64,000 nt of DNA from Kutzneria sp. CA-103260 (GCF_018263855.1 NZ_CP073318.1:1364001-1428000); one strand, 5' to 3'. Counted from the stretch's first letter, positions 15,784-24,869 are shown. A program made the numbers and translations. Notes: generated by a model not told the origin, from the letters alone.

Positions 15784-17066
15784 GCATGACCACTGGGACG
15801 ACCATGATCACCGCGCCCGACATCCGCACCGAGCTGCCGGGTCCGAAGGCCCGCGAGGTGCTGGCCCTGGACGACGCCGTCACCAGCCGCTCGCTGCCCC
15901 GTGCGTATCCCCTGGTGCCGCAACGGGGACGCGGCTGCGTCATCGAGGACGTGGACGGCAACCGGTTCCTGGACTTCAACGCCGGCATCGCCGTCAACTC
16001 CACCGGCCACGCCCATCCCAAGGTCGTCGAGGCCGTGCAGCGGCAGAGCGAGGAGCTGCTGCACTACTCGGCCAGCGACTTCTACCTGCCCATCTACTCC
16101 CGGATGTGCCAGGCGCTGGCCGAGACGGCACCGATCGACGGGCCGGTGCGGGTGTTCCTGAGCAACTCCGGCGCGGAGGCGGTCGAGGGCGCGCTGAAGC
16201 TGGCCCGGTACTGCACCGGCCGCCCGTACGTGATCAGCTTCTACGGCGCGTTCCACGGCCGCAGCTACGGCGCGGTCAGCCTGACGGCATCGAAGGCCAA
16301 GTACCACAAGGGTTTCGGCCCGCTGCTGCCCGGTGTGCTGCACGCCCCGTACGGCAGCGACGAGACGTTCGAGCACCTGGAGAACCTGCTGTTCCGGCAC
16401 CAGGTGTCGCCGGACGAGGTGGCGGCGGTCTTCGTCGAGCCGATCCAGGGCGAGGGCGGCTACATCGTGCCGCCGGACGGCTGGCTGCGCAGGCTGCGGG
16501 AACTGTGCGACCGGCACGGGATCCTGCTGATCGCCGACGAGGTGCAGTCGGGCATGGGCCGCACCGGAAAGCTGTGGGCGATCGAGCACACCGGCGTGCG
16601 GCCGGATGTCCTGATCAGCGCCAAGGGTATTGCCTCGGGGCTGCCGCTCGGCGCGTTCATCGCCCGTGCCGACCTGATGGAGAAGTGGTCCGCCGGCGCG
16701 CACGGCTCCACCTACGGCGGCAGCCCGGTGCCGTGTGCGGCCGGGCTGGCCACGCTGGCGGTCATCGAGGAGGAAGGCCTGCTGGCCAACGCTTCCGTGG
16801 TCGGCGACCAGCTGCTGGCCGGGCTTCGCGAGCTCCAGCAACGCTTCCCGGAGTCGATCACCGACGTCCGCGGCGTCGGCCTGATGATCGGCGTCGAGTT
16901 CGCCACCGCCGAGCTGGCCGCCCAGGTGCAGCAGCGGGCGTTCGAGCTCGGGCTGCTGGTGCTGGAGTGCGGTGAGAGCAGCATCCGGATGTCGCCGCCG
17001 CTGGTCGTCACGGCCGAGGAGGCTCGGACCGCGCTGGAGCTGTTCGGCCGGGCCGTCGCCGGATGA
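15780..17066 (+). CDS. class III aminotransferase (4-aminobutyrate/ornithine type)
   Basis: The 428-aa PLP enzyme shows the class III hallmarks: SNSGAEAVEGALKLAR, FHGRSYGAVS, ADEVQSGMGRTG with the PLP-binding Asp, and the lysine in SAKGIASGLPLGAF. The resemblance is to 4-aminobutyrate and acetylornithine/ornithine aminotransferases, so an omega-amino group is the likely target. It is translated from GTG 15780 overlapping the dehydrogenase stop and is itself followed by a second aminotransferase with a 4-nt overlap. All three are under one cobalamin riboswitch. Substrate is undetermined. Confidence 0.87.
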   Translation: MSMTTGTTMITAPDIRTELPGPKAREVLALDDAVTSRSLPRAYPLVPQRGRGCVIEDVDGNRFLDFNAGIAVNSTGHAHPKVVEAVQRQSEELLHYSASDFYLPIYSRMCQALAETAPIDGPVRVFLSNSGAEAVEGALKLARYCTGRPYVISFYGAFHGRSYGAVSLTASKAKYHKGFGPLLPGVLHAPYGSDETFEHLENLLFRHQVSPDEVAAVFVEPIQGEGGYIVPPDGWLRRLRELCDRHGILLIADEVQSGMGRTGKLWAIEHTGVRPDVLISAKGIASGLPLGAFIARADLMEKWSAGAHGSTYGGSPVPCAAGLATLAVIEEEGLLANASVVGDQLLAGLRELQQRFPESITDVRGVGLMIGVEFATAELAAQVQQRAFELGLLVLECGESSIRMSPPLVVTAEEARTALELFGRAVAG

Positions 17067-18355
17067 GTCGGCACGTGTTCACCCGTTCCCCTGGTCTGCC
17101 GCGCGCGGCCGGGGGAACGGGGGCCGAAGTGTTCGATGTGGACGGTCGCCGGTACCTGGACGGGTCCGGCGGCGCGGTGGTCACGTCCATCGGTCACGGC
17201 GTCACCGAGGTCGTCGACGCCATCGCCGAGCAGGCCCGGCGGATCGCCTACGCACACGGAACCGCCTTCGCCTCCAAGGCATTGGACGACTACGCCGACG
17301 CGCTGGCCCCGCTGCTGCCGTTCGACGACCCGCGGATCTACCCGGTGTCCGGCGGCAGCGAGGCGGTGGAGACGGCGCTGAAGATGGCCCGGGCCTATCA
17401 CCTGGCCCGCGGCGAGGACCGGCACGTGATCATCGGCCGGCAGGGGGCCTACCACGGCAATTCCCGTGGTGCGCTGGATGTTTCCGGCCGGGCCGGGCTG
17501 CGCATGCCGTACCGGCCCTGGCTCGGCGCAGCCTGGCACACCTCCGCGCCGTACGAGTACCGCTGCCCGGCCCCGGACCATCCGACCGGGTGCGGCGCCT
17601 GGCACGCGGGCCGACTGGACCGGATGATCACCGAGGAGGTCGCCGCGTTCATCGCCGAACCAGTAGCCGGGGCAGCGCTCGGCGCGTGCGTGCCGCCGGA
17701 CGACTACTGGCCGGCGGTCGCCGCGGTCTGCCGGCAGCGGGGCGTGCTGCTGATCGTCGACGAGGTGATGACCGGCTTCGGCCGCACCGGCCGCTGGTTC
17801 GCCTGCGAGCACTGGGGAATCCGGCCCGACATCCTCGTCACGGCCAAGGGTGCGGCCTCGGGCTACTGGCCGCTCGGGCTGGCGGTTTGCACCGCCGAGG
17901 TCCGGGACACCATCGGGGCCTTCGTGCACGGCTTCACGTACTCGCACCACCCGGTGGGCGCGGCGGCCGGGCACGCGGTGCTGAAGGTGTTGCAGGACCA
18001 GGACTTGGTGGCCGCCGCTGAGCAACGCGGCCGGGATCTGGCCCAGGCGCTGCGCGACCGGCTGGCCGATCACCCGGCGGTCGGCGACATCCGGGGCATC
18101 GGCTTGCTCCAGGCGGTCGAGCTGGTGGCCGACCCGGAGTCGAAGAAGCCGTTCGCCCGGGCCGACCAGGTCGCCGAAAAGGTCGTCGCCCAGGCGAAGG
18201 AGAGTGGCCTGCTGGTCTACCACTCGACCGGCTGCGCCGACGGCCGCGACGGCGACCTGCTGCTGTTCGGCCCGCCGCTGGTGATCACCGAGACCCAGGT
18301 GGCCGAACTGGCGGACAAGGCCGCCGCCGCGATCCGCCGGGTCCGCGGTCGCTGA
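17063..18355 (+). CDS. class III aminotransferase
   Basis: This is a second PLP class III aminotransferase (430 aa), distinct from the preceding one. It has VSGGSEAVETALKMAR, YHGNSRGALDVSG, VDEVMTGFGRTG and the PLP lysine in TAKGAASGYWPLG. The insertion PYEYRCPAPDHPTGCG is typical of a clade annotated as aspartate/omega-amino acid:pyruvate aminotransferases. Its ATG overlaps the upstream stop (ATGA). Having two aminotransferases and one dehydrogenase in one transcript suggests a diamine or omega-amino-acid route with two transamination steps; this is inference. Confidence 0.85.
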   Translation: MSRHVFTRSPGLPRAAGGTGAEVFDVDGRRYLDGSGGAVVTSIGHGVTEVVDAIAEQARRIAYAHGTAFASKALDDYADALAPLLPFDDPRIYPVSGGSEAVETALKMARAYHLARGEDRHVIIGRQGAYHGNSRGALDVSGRAGLRMPYRPWLGAAWHTSAPYEYRCPAPDHPTGCGAWHAGRLDRMITEEVAAFIAEPVAGAALGACVPPDDYWPAVAAVCRQRGVLLIVDEVMTGFGRTGRWFACEHWGIRPDILVTAKGAASGYWPLGLAVCTAEVRDTIGAFVHGFTYSHHPVGAAAGHAVLKVLQDQDLVAAAEQRGRDLAQALRDRLADHPAVGDIRGIGLLQAVELVADPESKKPFARADQVAEKVVAQAKESGLLVYHSTGCADGRDGDLLLFGPPLVITETQVAELADKAAAAIRRVRGR

Positions 18356-18372
18356 CGACCTTCGACACGCCG

Positions 18373-18419
18373 ACACAATATGTGGGTGCTTGCGACTGAT
18401 CCCCACCCATGTATTGTGT
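18373..18419 (+). promoter_or_regulatory. NrdR box pair upstream of nrdAB
   Basis: Two 15-16-bp boxes, ACACAATATGTGGGT (18373-18387) and ACCCATGTATTGTGT (18405-18419), are inverted relative to each other and separated by 17 bp. Each contains the ACACAATA/TATTGTGT half-site of the NrdR operator. Paired boxes ahead of ribonucleotide reductase genes are the usual NrdR arrangement, where the repressor senses ATP/dATP. They lie at the expected promoter position just before the riboswitch. Confidence 0.8.
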
Positions 18420-18435
18420 TCACCGAGCTGGTTCG

Positions 18436-18608
18436 GCCGCCCCGCCAGGGTGGTCGTCGTAAGAGGGAACCCGGTGCGAGTCCGGGACTGCCCCGCAGCG
18501 GTGAACGGGAACGACCGCCGTCACGAAGCACTGGACGCGACGCGTCCGGGAAGCGACGGCCAGTAGGTGCCTGCCGGCATGCCCGTGAGTCCGAAGACCT
18601 GCCCGCTC
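18436..18608 (+). promoter_or_regulatory. cobalamin riboswitch of the nrdAB leader
   Basis: A canonical cobalamin riboswitch: AAGAGGGAACCCGGTGCGAG (18461-18480), TCCGGGACTGCCCCGCAGCG (18481-18500), then GACGGCCAGTAGGTGCC (18555-18571) and the closing GAGTCCGAAGACCTGCC. It sits in the 370-bp leader of nrdA. In Streptomyces coelicolor the class Ia nrdABS operon is known to be controlled in this way, being shut off by B12 when the B12-dependent class II reductase can work. An unlinked class II gene is therefore expected in this genome. Confidence 0.92.
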
Positions 18609-18631
18609 GCCCGTTCGCACCGTGAACGGGC
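18609..18631 (+). terminator. hairpin in the nrd riboswitch expression platform
   Basis: An 8-bp perfect stem (GCCCGTTC / GAACGGGC) with a 7-nt loop follows the aptamer directly. It could be the regulated terminator or part of a fold that hides the nrdA ribosome-binding site 80 nt downstream. No T-tract follows, so translational control remains possible. Confidence 0.45.
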
Positions 18632-18726
18632 TCGTGTCCAGGCCCCGAGGGAGGGCGTGGGGATCGCCGGCACGGCGGGTCCTCGCGCGTGCCCGAAAGG
18701 CCGACAGCGTGCGAGGAGCTCAGGCT

Positions 18727-21099
18727 GTGACGCAGACAGTCGCGCGGGTAGACGTCGATCCCCACCCGACGATGCGGGTCAGAAAACGAAGCGGCGCCTT
18801 CGAGACCGTCGACGTGAACAAGATCGTCAAGGCGGTCGGCCGCTGCGCGGTCGGGCTGGCCGAGGTGGACCCGCTGCGGGTGGCCACCAAGACGATCAAC
18901 GGCCTGTACGACGGCGCGACCACCGAGGAGCTGGACCGGCTGTCCATCCAGACGGCGGCCGAGCTGGTCTCCGAGGAGCCCGAGTACTCCAAGCTGGCGG
19001 CCCAGCTGCTGGCCGCGTACATCGACAAAGAAGTTCGCCTGCAAGGCATCCACTCGTTCAGCCAGAGCATCGAGCTGGGCCATCGCGAGGGTCTGATCGG
19101 CGACGAGACGGCCAAGTTCGTGGCCACCCACGCCCGCAAGCTGGACGACGCCATCGACGCGGACGGCGACCGCCGGTTCGAGTACTTCGGCCTGCGCACG
19201 GTGTACGACCGCTACCTGCTGCGCCACCCCGACAAGCGCGCGGTGGTGGAGCGCCCGCAGTACTGGCTGCTGCGCGTGGCCTGCGGCCTGTCGCACACGG
19301 CCGCCGAGGCGATTCGCTTCTACCGCCTGATGTCCTCGCTGGCGTACCTGCCGAGCTCGCCGACGCTGTTCAACTCGGGCACCCGGCACACCCAGATGTC
19401 CTCCTGCTACCTGCTGGACTCGCCGCGCGACGAACTCGAGTCGATCTACGAGCGATACGCGCAGGTGGCGCAGCTGTCCAAGTTCGCCGGCGGCATCGGC
19501 GTGCAGTGGTCCCGGATCCGTTCCCGTGGCGCGCTGATCCGCGGCACCAACGGCCACTCCAACGGCATCGTGCCGTGGCTGCGCACGCTGGACGCCTCGG
19601 TGGCGGCGGTCAACCAGGGCGGCCGGCGCAAGGGCGCGGCCTGCGTGTACCTGGAGACGTGGCACCCGGACGTCGAGGAGTTCCTGGAGCTGCGCGACAA
19701 CACCGGCGAGGACGCGCGCCGCACGCACAACCTGAACATCGCCAACTGGATCCCGGACGAGTTCATGCGCCGGGTCGAGGCCGACGCCGACTGGTCGCTG
19801 TTCAACCCGGACGAGACGCCGGAGCTGCCGGACCTGTGGGGCGAGGACTTCGACCGCGCCTACCGCGCCGCTGAGCAGGCCGGCCGCGCGGTGCGCACGG
19901 TGAAGGCCCGTGACCTGTACGCCAAGATGATGCGCACGCTGGCCCAGACCGGCAACGGCTGGATGACCTTCAAGGACACCGCCAACCGCACCTGCAACCA
20001 GACCGCCGAGCCCGGCAACGTGGTGCACCTGTCCAATCTCTGCACGGAGATCCTGGAAGTCACCAGCGACACTGAGACCGCGGTCTGCAACCTCGGCTCG
20101 GTCAACCTGGGCGCGCACCTGGCCGGCGATTCCATGGACTGGGATCGGCTGCGGGAGACCGTCCGCACCGCGGTCACGTTCCTCGACCGCGTGATCGACA
20201 TCAACTACTACCCGACCGCGCCGGCCGGCCGGTCCAACCCGCGCTGGCGCCCGGTGGGCCTGGGCGTGATGGGCCTGCAGGACGTGTTCTTCAAGCTGCG
20301 CCTGGACTTCGACTCGGCCACGGCCAAGGAGCTGTCCACCCGGATCGCCGAGGAGATCTACCTCACGGCGCTGGAGACGTCGGCCGACCTGGCCGCGTCG
20401 GCGGGCGCGCACCCGGCGTACAACCAGACCCGGGCGGCCCAGGGCGACCTGCAGCCGGACCTGTGGGGCGTGACGCCGACGCAGACCGAGCGCTGGGCCC
20501 AGCTGCGGGAGCGTGTCGCCGAGAGTGGCCTGCGTAACTCGCTGCTGATCGCCATCGCGCCGACGGCGACCATCGCCTCCATCGCCGGCTGCTACGAGTG
20601 CATCGAGCCGCAGGTCTCCAACGTGTTCAAGCGGGAAACCCTGTCCGGGGAGTTCTTGCAGGTCAACACCTATCTCGTCGCGGAGCTGAAGAAGCACGGC
20701 CGGTGGACCGCGGAGACCAGGGCCCAGCTCAAGCGGGACGACGGCTCCGCGCAGGCGCTGGCCGGCCTGCCCGAGGCCAGCCGCTCGCTGTTCCGCACCG
20801 CGTGGGAGCTGCCGCAGCGGTCCCTGATCGACCTGGCCGCCGCGCGTGGCCCGTACGTCGACCAGAGCCAGTCGCTGAACCTGTTCGTGGCCTCGCCGAC
20901 GATCGGCAAGCTGTCGTCGATGTACCGCTACGCCTGGCAGTCCCAGCTGAAGACCACGTACTACCTGCGGTCCCGCCCGGCGACCCGCATCCAGCAGGCC
21001 ACCGTGCCGGCGGCTCCCGCCGTCGACGCCACAGAGTCGATCGCTGCTGGCATCGCCTGCTCCCTTGAGAACCCCGAATCGTGTGAGGCCTGCCAGTGA
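18727..21099 (+). CDS. nrdA: ribonucleoside-diphosphate reductase, class Ia alpha subunit
   Basis: The 790-aa catalytic subunit reduces ribonucleoside diphosphates to deoxyribonucleotides with the NrdB radical subunit. It has an N-terminal ATP-cone (RKRSGAFETVDVNKIVKAV), active-site cysteines in SSCYLLDSP, the NLCTEI region and CNLGSVNL, and a C-terminal redox pair in SCEACQ. I chose GTG 18727 because GAGGAG lies just upstream; an ATG at 18622 in the same frame falls inside the leader hairpin. Control is doubly marked by NrdR boxes and a cobalamin riboswitch. It overlaps nrdB by 4 nt. Confidence 0.93.
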   Translation: MTQTVARVDVDPHPTMRVRKRSGAFETVDVNKIVKAVGRCAVGLAEVDPLRVATKTINGLYDGATTEELDRLSIQTAAELVSEEPEYSKLAAQLLAAYIDKEVRLQGIHSFSQSIELGHREGLIGDETAKFVATHARKLDDAIDADGDRRFEYFGLRTVYDRYLLRHPDKRAVVERPQYWLLRVACGLSHTAAEAIRFYRLMSSLAYLPSSPTLFNSGTRHTQMSSCYLLDSPRDELESIYERYAQVAQLSKFAGGIGVQWSRIRSRGALIRGTNGHSNGIVPWLRTLDASVAAVNQGGRRKGAACVYLETWHPDVEEFLELRDNTGEDARRTHNLNIANWIPDEFMRRVEADADWSLFNPDETPELPDLWGEDFDRAYRAAEQAGRAVRTVKARDLYAKMMRTLAQTGNGWMTFKDTANRTCNQTAEPGNVVHLSNLCTEILEVTSDTETAVCNLGSVNLGAHLAGDSMDWDRLRETVRTAVTFLDRVIDINYYPTAPAGRSNPRWRPVGLGVMGLQDVFFKLRLDFDSATAKELSTRIAEEIYLTALETSADLAASAGAHPAYNQTRAAQGDLQPDLWGVTPTQTERWAQLRERVAESGLRNSLLIAIAPTATIASIAGCYECIEPQVSNVFKRETLSGEFLQVNTYLVAELKKHGRWTAETRAQLKRDDGSAQALAGLPEASRSLFRTAWELPQRSLIDLAAARGPYVDQSQSLNLFVASPTIGKLSSMYRYAWQSQLKTTYYLRSRPATRIQQATVPAAPAVDATESIAAGIACSLENPESCEACQ

Positions 21100-22124
21100 C
21101 CACGCTAGAGAACACCGCCCGCAAGCAGTCTTTGCTCGACCCGGGCATGGACCTCACGCTGCGCCCGATGCGCTATCCGCTGTTCTACGAGCGTTTCCGT
21201 GACGCCATCAAGAACACGTGGACGGTGGAGGAGGTCGACCTGCACTCCGACCTCGCCGACCTGAAGAAGCTGACGCCGGCCGAGCAGCACCTGATCAACC
21301 GCCTGGTCGCGTTCTTCGCCACCGGCGACACGATCGTCGCCAACAACCTGGTGCTCAACCTGTACGAGCACGTCAACGCGCCCGAGGCGCGGCTGTACCT
21401 GTCGCGGCAGCTGTTCGAGGAGGCCGTGCACGTCCAGTTCTACCTGACGCTGCTGGACACCTACCTGCCCGACGAGAACGAGCGGGCCGAGGCGTTCGCG
21501 GCGGTGGAGAACATCCCGTCCATCCGGGACAAGGCCGAGTTCTGCTTCAAGTGGATCGACTCCATCGAGCACCTGAACCGCTTGCACAGCAAGGCCGACC
21601 GGCGGGCGTTCCTGCTCAACCTGATCTGCTTCGCCGCCTGCATCGAGGGCCTGTTCTTCTACGGTGCGTTCGCGTACGTGTACTTCCTGCGTTCGCGCGG
21701 CCTGCTCAACGGCCTGGCCTCGGGCACCAACTGGGTGTTCCGCGACGAGTCCATGCACATGGCGTTCGCCTTCGACGTGGTGGACACCGTGCGCCGCGAG
21801 GAGCCCGACCTGTTCGACGACGAGCTGCACGAGCAGGTCCGGCAGATGCTGCGCGAGGCGGTGGACGCGGAGACCAAGTTCGCCGAGGACCTGCTCGGCC
21901 AGGGCGTGGCCGGAATGTCGTTGGCGGACATGCGTTCCTACCTGGAGCACGTGGCCGACCGCCGGCTGGCCGCGCTGGGCCTGGCTCCGGAGTTCAACGC
22001 CAAGAACCCGTTCGCCTTCATGGAGTTGCAGGACGTGCAGGAGCTGTCCAACTTCTTCGAGCGCCGGGTGTCCGCATATCAGGTCGCGGTGACCGGAACC
22101 GTGAGCTTCGACGAGGACTTCTGA
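21096..22124 (+). CDS. nrdB: ribonucleoside-diphosphate reductase, beta subunit
   Basis: The 342-aa ferritin-like radical subunit works with NrdA. The helix FEEAVHVQFYLTLLDTYL carries an iron ligand and, by alignment of EAVHVQFY with the E. coli ETIHSRSY segment, the tyrosyl-radical residue; another ligand helix is in DESMHMAFAFD. It starts at GTG 21096, overlapping the nrdA stop. No nrdS-like regulator follows, unlike the Streptomyces coelicolor operon. Confidence 0.93.
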   Translation: MTTLENTARKQSLLDPGMDLTLRPMRYPLFYERFRDAIKNTWTVEEVDLHSDLADLKKLTPAEQHLINRLVAFFATGDTIVANNLVLNLYEHVNAPEARLYLSRQLFEEAVHVQFYLTLLDTYLPDENERAEAFAAVENIPSIRDKAEFCFKWIDSIEHLNRLHSKADRRAFLLNLICFAACIEGLFFYGAFAYVYFLRSRGLLNGLASGTNWVFRDESMHMAFAFDVVDTVRREEPDLFDDELHEQVRQMLREAVDAETKFAEDLLGQGVAGMSLADMRSYLEHVADRRLAALGLAPEFNAKNPFAFMELQDVQELSNFFERRVSAYQVAVTGTVSFDEDF

Positions 22125-22204
22125 TCTGTGCCGCTGGGCACACATCTCATCAAGAACTCGTTCGGGTGACGTAACCACTTGCGCCGGAGACCTACCATGT
22201 TCCG

Positions 22205-22732
22205 GTGATGGATGGTGTTGGACGGGTCGTCGTCGGTGTCGACGGCTCGGTCGGCAGCTTGCAGGCGTTGCGGCGGGCGGTGACCGAGGCGCGGATGCGC
22301 TCGGTGCCGCTCGTCGCGGTGATCGCGTGGACGGCGCCGGGCGGCGAGGCCGCCTACCGGCGCACGTTCGACGTGCAGCTCAAGCGGTTGTGGGAGCAGG
22401 GCGCCTGGGAGCGGCTGGCCAGAGCGTGGGACGAGGCACTGGGCGGCATCCCTGACGATGTGGACGTGCGGCAGGTGGCGGTGCGGGCCGACGCGGGCAA
22501 GGCGTTGGTCTGTGTCGCGGACGACGAGAACGACCTGATGGTGATCGGCGCGGGCCGGCGCAGCTTGTGGCGCCGGGCCTTCATTCCCCTGGTGCCGAGG
22601 TACTGCGCGGCCCACGCGCGGTGCACGGTGCTGCTGGTGCCGCCGTCGCCGTTGAGTCAGCAGATGGATCACGGCATGCTGCCGCGGCTGCTGCGCCGCA
22701 GGCGAGCCGTGAACGATCTCGTCGGTCACTAG
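22205..22732 (+). CDS. universal stress protein domain protein
   Basis: This is a 175-aa single UspA domain: the N-terminal VVVGVDGSVGSLQALRRAV is the nucleotide-binding start of the family. DLMVIGAGRRSLWRRAF corresponds to the usual ATP-binding GxRGxG loop, here modified, so ATP binding is uncertain. A ~30-residue basic tail follows the domain. It stands alone 80 bp after nrdB and converges with a P450 gene with a 4-nt overlap of stops. Role in stress survival is by family only. Confidence 0.85.
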   Translation: MMDGVGRVVVGVDGSVGSLQALRRAVTEARMRSVPLVAVIAWTAPGGEAAYRRTFDVQLKRLWEQGAWERLARAWDEALGGIPDDVDVRQVAVRADAGKALVCVADDENDLMVIGAGRRSLWRRAFIPLVPRYCAAHARCTVLLVPPSPLSQQMDHGMLPRLLRRRRAVNDLVGH

Positions 22733-23943
22733 ATATCGAGGGCCACCGGGAGTTTCTCGATGGCCCGTACCGGCAACGAACGGCGCCACCGCGGCCGGTC
22801 GGCCAGTCGCAGCGCGGGAAACCGCTGGTGCAGCGCCGGCAGCAGGGTCGTCAGCTCCTGGAGAGCGACGTTGGCGCCGAGGCAGAAGTGGATGCCGCGA
22901 CCGAAGCTGAGCGACTTCGCGGTGTCCCTCGCGGGATCGAACCGATCGGGATCCGGGAACACGGCCGGATCCCGGTTGGCCGCGCCGAGCAGCGTCCGCA
23001 CGTCGGAGCCGGCCGGGATGAGCACGCCGCTGAGTTCGGTGTCCGCGACGGCGAAACGCGGAATGCCGGCGACGAATGACGGCGACTCGTGGCGCAGCAC
23101 CTCGTTGGCGTAGGCGCGGGCGTCGTCCAGCAGCCACGAGTTGTGCTCGGGGTGTCGCAGCATGGCCAGCACGCCGTTGCTCAGGGCGGACGCCGTGGTG
23201 TCCACGCCGCCGGCGACCAGGCCCCACAACATGCTCAGCAACTCGGGATAGCTGAAGGTGTCCGGGTCGTTGTGGTGCACCTGCACCCAGTCCGACAGCA
23301 GCCCCTCGGCCGGTGTCCGCCGCCGCAGGTCGATCAGGTCGACCATGTAGTCCCGGACCTCGTCGCTGGCTTTCTGGGCGGCGTCAAGCATTTCCACGGT
23401 CACGCCGGGCACGAAGGTGGACAGCACGGCGAGGAAGCGGTCGAACAGCCAGCCCCGGTCGGACTCGGGCAGGCCGAGCAGATCGGCGAGAACCGCCTGC
23501 GGCAGCAGGCGAGTGATCCGCTCGTAGGCGTCCACGGCTTCGCCGTCACGCAGCGGGGCCTCGACGTCGTCGAGGATCTGTGCACAGCGCAGGGCGGTGT
23601 CGGCCCGCATCTTGTCGACGTGCCGGGCGGTGAAGTCGCGGTTGTAGAGCCGGCGCAGCCGGGAGTGCGCGGGCGGGTTCTTCATGGCCAGCGCGTCCAC
23701 GAGCATGGCTACGGCGCTGTAGCGGCTGGCCAGCGGGAACAGCTCGGGGATCTCGTGCTCGTGCGGCCCCCGGAACCGCTCCGCGTTCGCGGTGACGGCC
23801 AGGCAGTCCGCGTGCGTGGCCACCAGGTAGAAGCCAGCAGGGCCCTGGTGCACGGGATGGTTCTCGCGCAGCCAGGCCAGATACGGGTAGGGGTCGTCGC
23901 GGATGTCGTCGTCCAGCGCCCGGGCCAGCACGTCCAGTGTCAT
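22729..23943 (-). CDS. cytochrome P450 (diterpenoid cluster)
   Basis: The 404-aa soluble bacterial P450 has the I-helix AGGVDTTASAL, the ExxR motif in ANEVLRHESP and the heme-cysteine signature FGRGIHFCLGA. It is 11 bp downstream of the UbiA-family gene on the same strand, in a cluster with GGPP synthase and a class II terpene cyclase. It therefore most likely oxidises the terpenoid product. Redox partners are not encoded nearby. Start ATG 23943 reads MTLDVLARALDDD, typical for the family. Confidence 0.9.
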   Translation of the reverse strand: MTLDVLARALDDDIRDDPYPYLAWLRENHPVHQGPAGFYLVATHADCLAVTANAERFRGPHEHEIPELFPLASRYSAVAMLVDALAMKNPPAHSRLRRLYNRDFTARHVDKMRADTALRCAQILDDVEAPLRDGEAVDAYERITRLLPQAVLADLLGLPESDRGWLFDRFLAVLSTFVPGVTVEMLDAAQKASDEVRDYMVDLIDLRRRTPAEGLLSDWVQVHHNDPDTFSYPELLSMLWGLVAGGVDTTASALSNGVLAMLRHPEHNSWLLDDARAYANEVLRHESPSFVAGIPRFAVADTELSGVLIPAGSDVRTLLGAANRDPAVFPDPDRFDPARDTAKSLSFGRGIHFCLGANVALQELTTLLPALHQRFPALRLADRPRWRRSLPVRAIEKLPVALDI

Positions 23944-23954
23944 GAGGCCTTTCC

Positions 23955-24869
23955 TCAGATCATGCTCGCGATGAGCGGGACCAGTGTCACCAGCGTGTCG
24001 GTCAGGGTGACCACGGTCAGCGTGCGCAGGCGCATCCGCCGCTCGCTGGGCAGCCGGTCGTCGCGGACCCGACCCAGCTCCCGCAGCTTGATCACCAGGA
24101 ACAACCCGGTGGCGGCGAGCGCTACCAGAGCCCACGCCGGGCCGAGCCGCAGCCACACACCCCAGCCGAGGACGGCGATCCCGGTCGCGGTGAGCAGGCA
24201 GGCGGTCAGCCAGGCCCGGCGTGCGCCCAGCCACACCACCAGGGTCCGGTCGCCGCCGGCCGCGTCGGCGTCGCGGTCGGGCACGGCCCACCACAGCGTG
24301 CGGCCGGCCATCAGCCCGCCGAAACCCGCGCCCACCAACCAGGCCCAGCCCGGCAGATCCGCTCGGGCAGCGGCGAAACTGGTCAGGAACGGCAGGAAGC
24401 CGAAGGTCAGTCCAAAGTAGAGTGGATTGGCGAAGCCCCGCCGCTTCAACCGGATCGGCTCCAGGTTGTACGCCAGATGCAGCAGCACACAGACCGTCAC
24501 CGCCGACACCGCCAGCGGACTACCCGCCAGGGCAGCGAGGAGGATGGCGACGGCGAACTCGGTGCCGGACCACCACAGCGTCCGTCGCACGCCCAGCCGT
24601 CGCGCCGCCACCGCGATGCTGTGCTTGCCGGGGTGGGCGGAGTCGGACCGGATGTCCTGACCGGCGTTGAGCGGGTTCTGGGCAATGATCGGGATGATCG
24701 CCGCCACCACCGCGAGCAACACCGGTAGGTTGAGCAGCCCGGCAGGCGTGGCGACGGCGTAGGCCGCGCCCCAGAGTCCGTGGCAGGCATAGGCCAGCGG
24801 GAATGGGTATTCGAGCCGATGAACTCGCCGTACAGCTGGCCAGAATCCGGTGGTGGTCACCGTCGACAC
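23955..24869 (-). CDS. UbiA-family membrane prenyltransferase or UbiA-type terpene cyclase
   Basis: The 304-aa integral membrane protein has about eight or nine predicted helices. The first aspartate motif NAGQDIRSD (68-76, NxxxDxxxD) and the second PDRDADAAGGDRT (197-209) are both intact, as is YNLEPIRLKRRG (139-150), so the diphosphate/Mg site appears functional. It starts at GTG 24869 after GGAGGTG and overlaps the adjacent P450 by 13 nt. In a cluster with a DxDD cyclase but no soluble class I synthase, it may prenylate an acceptor or itself ionise the cyclised diphosphate. Both are inference. Confidence 0.85.
   Translation of the reverse strand: MSTVTTTGFWPAVRRVHRLEYPFPLAYACHGLWGAAYAVATPAGLLNLPVLLAVVAAIIPIIAQNPLNAGQDIRSDSAHPGKHSIAVAARRLGVRRTLWWSGTEFAVAILLAALAGSPLAVSAVTVCVLLHLAYNLEPIRLKRRGFANPLYFGLTFGFLPFLTSFAAARADLPGWAWLVGAGFGGLMAGRTLWWAVPDRDADAAGGDRTLVVWLGARRAWLTACLLTATGIAVLGWGVWLRLGPAWALVALAATGLFLVIKLRELGRVRDDRLPSERRMRLRTLTVVTLTDTLVTLVPLIASMI

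Noticed and set aside
18622-18726. Upstream ATG extension of nrdA by 35 codons
   Set aside because: It lies in the riboswitch expression platform, has no family similarity, and GTG 18727 has a good ribosome-binding site and a normal ATP-cone start.
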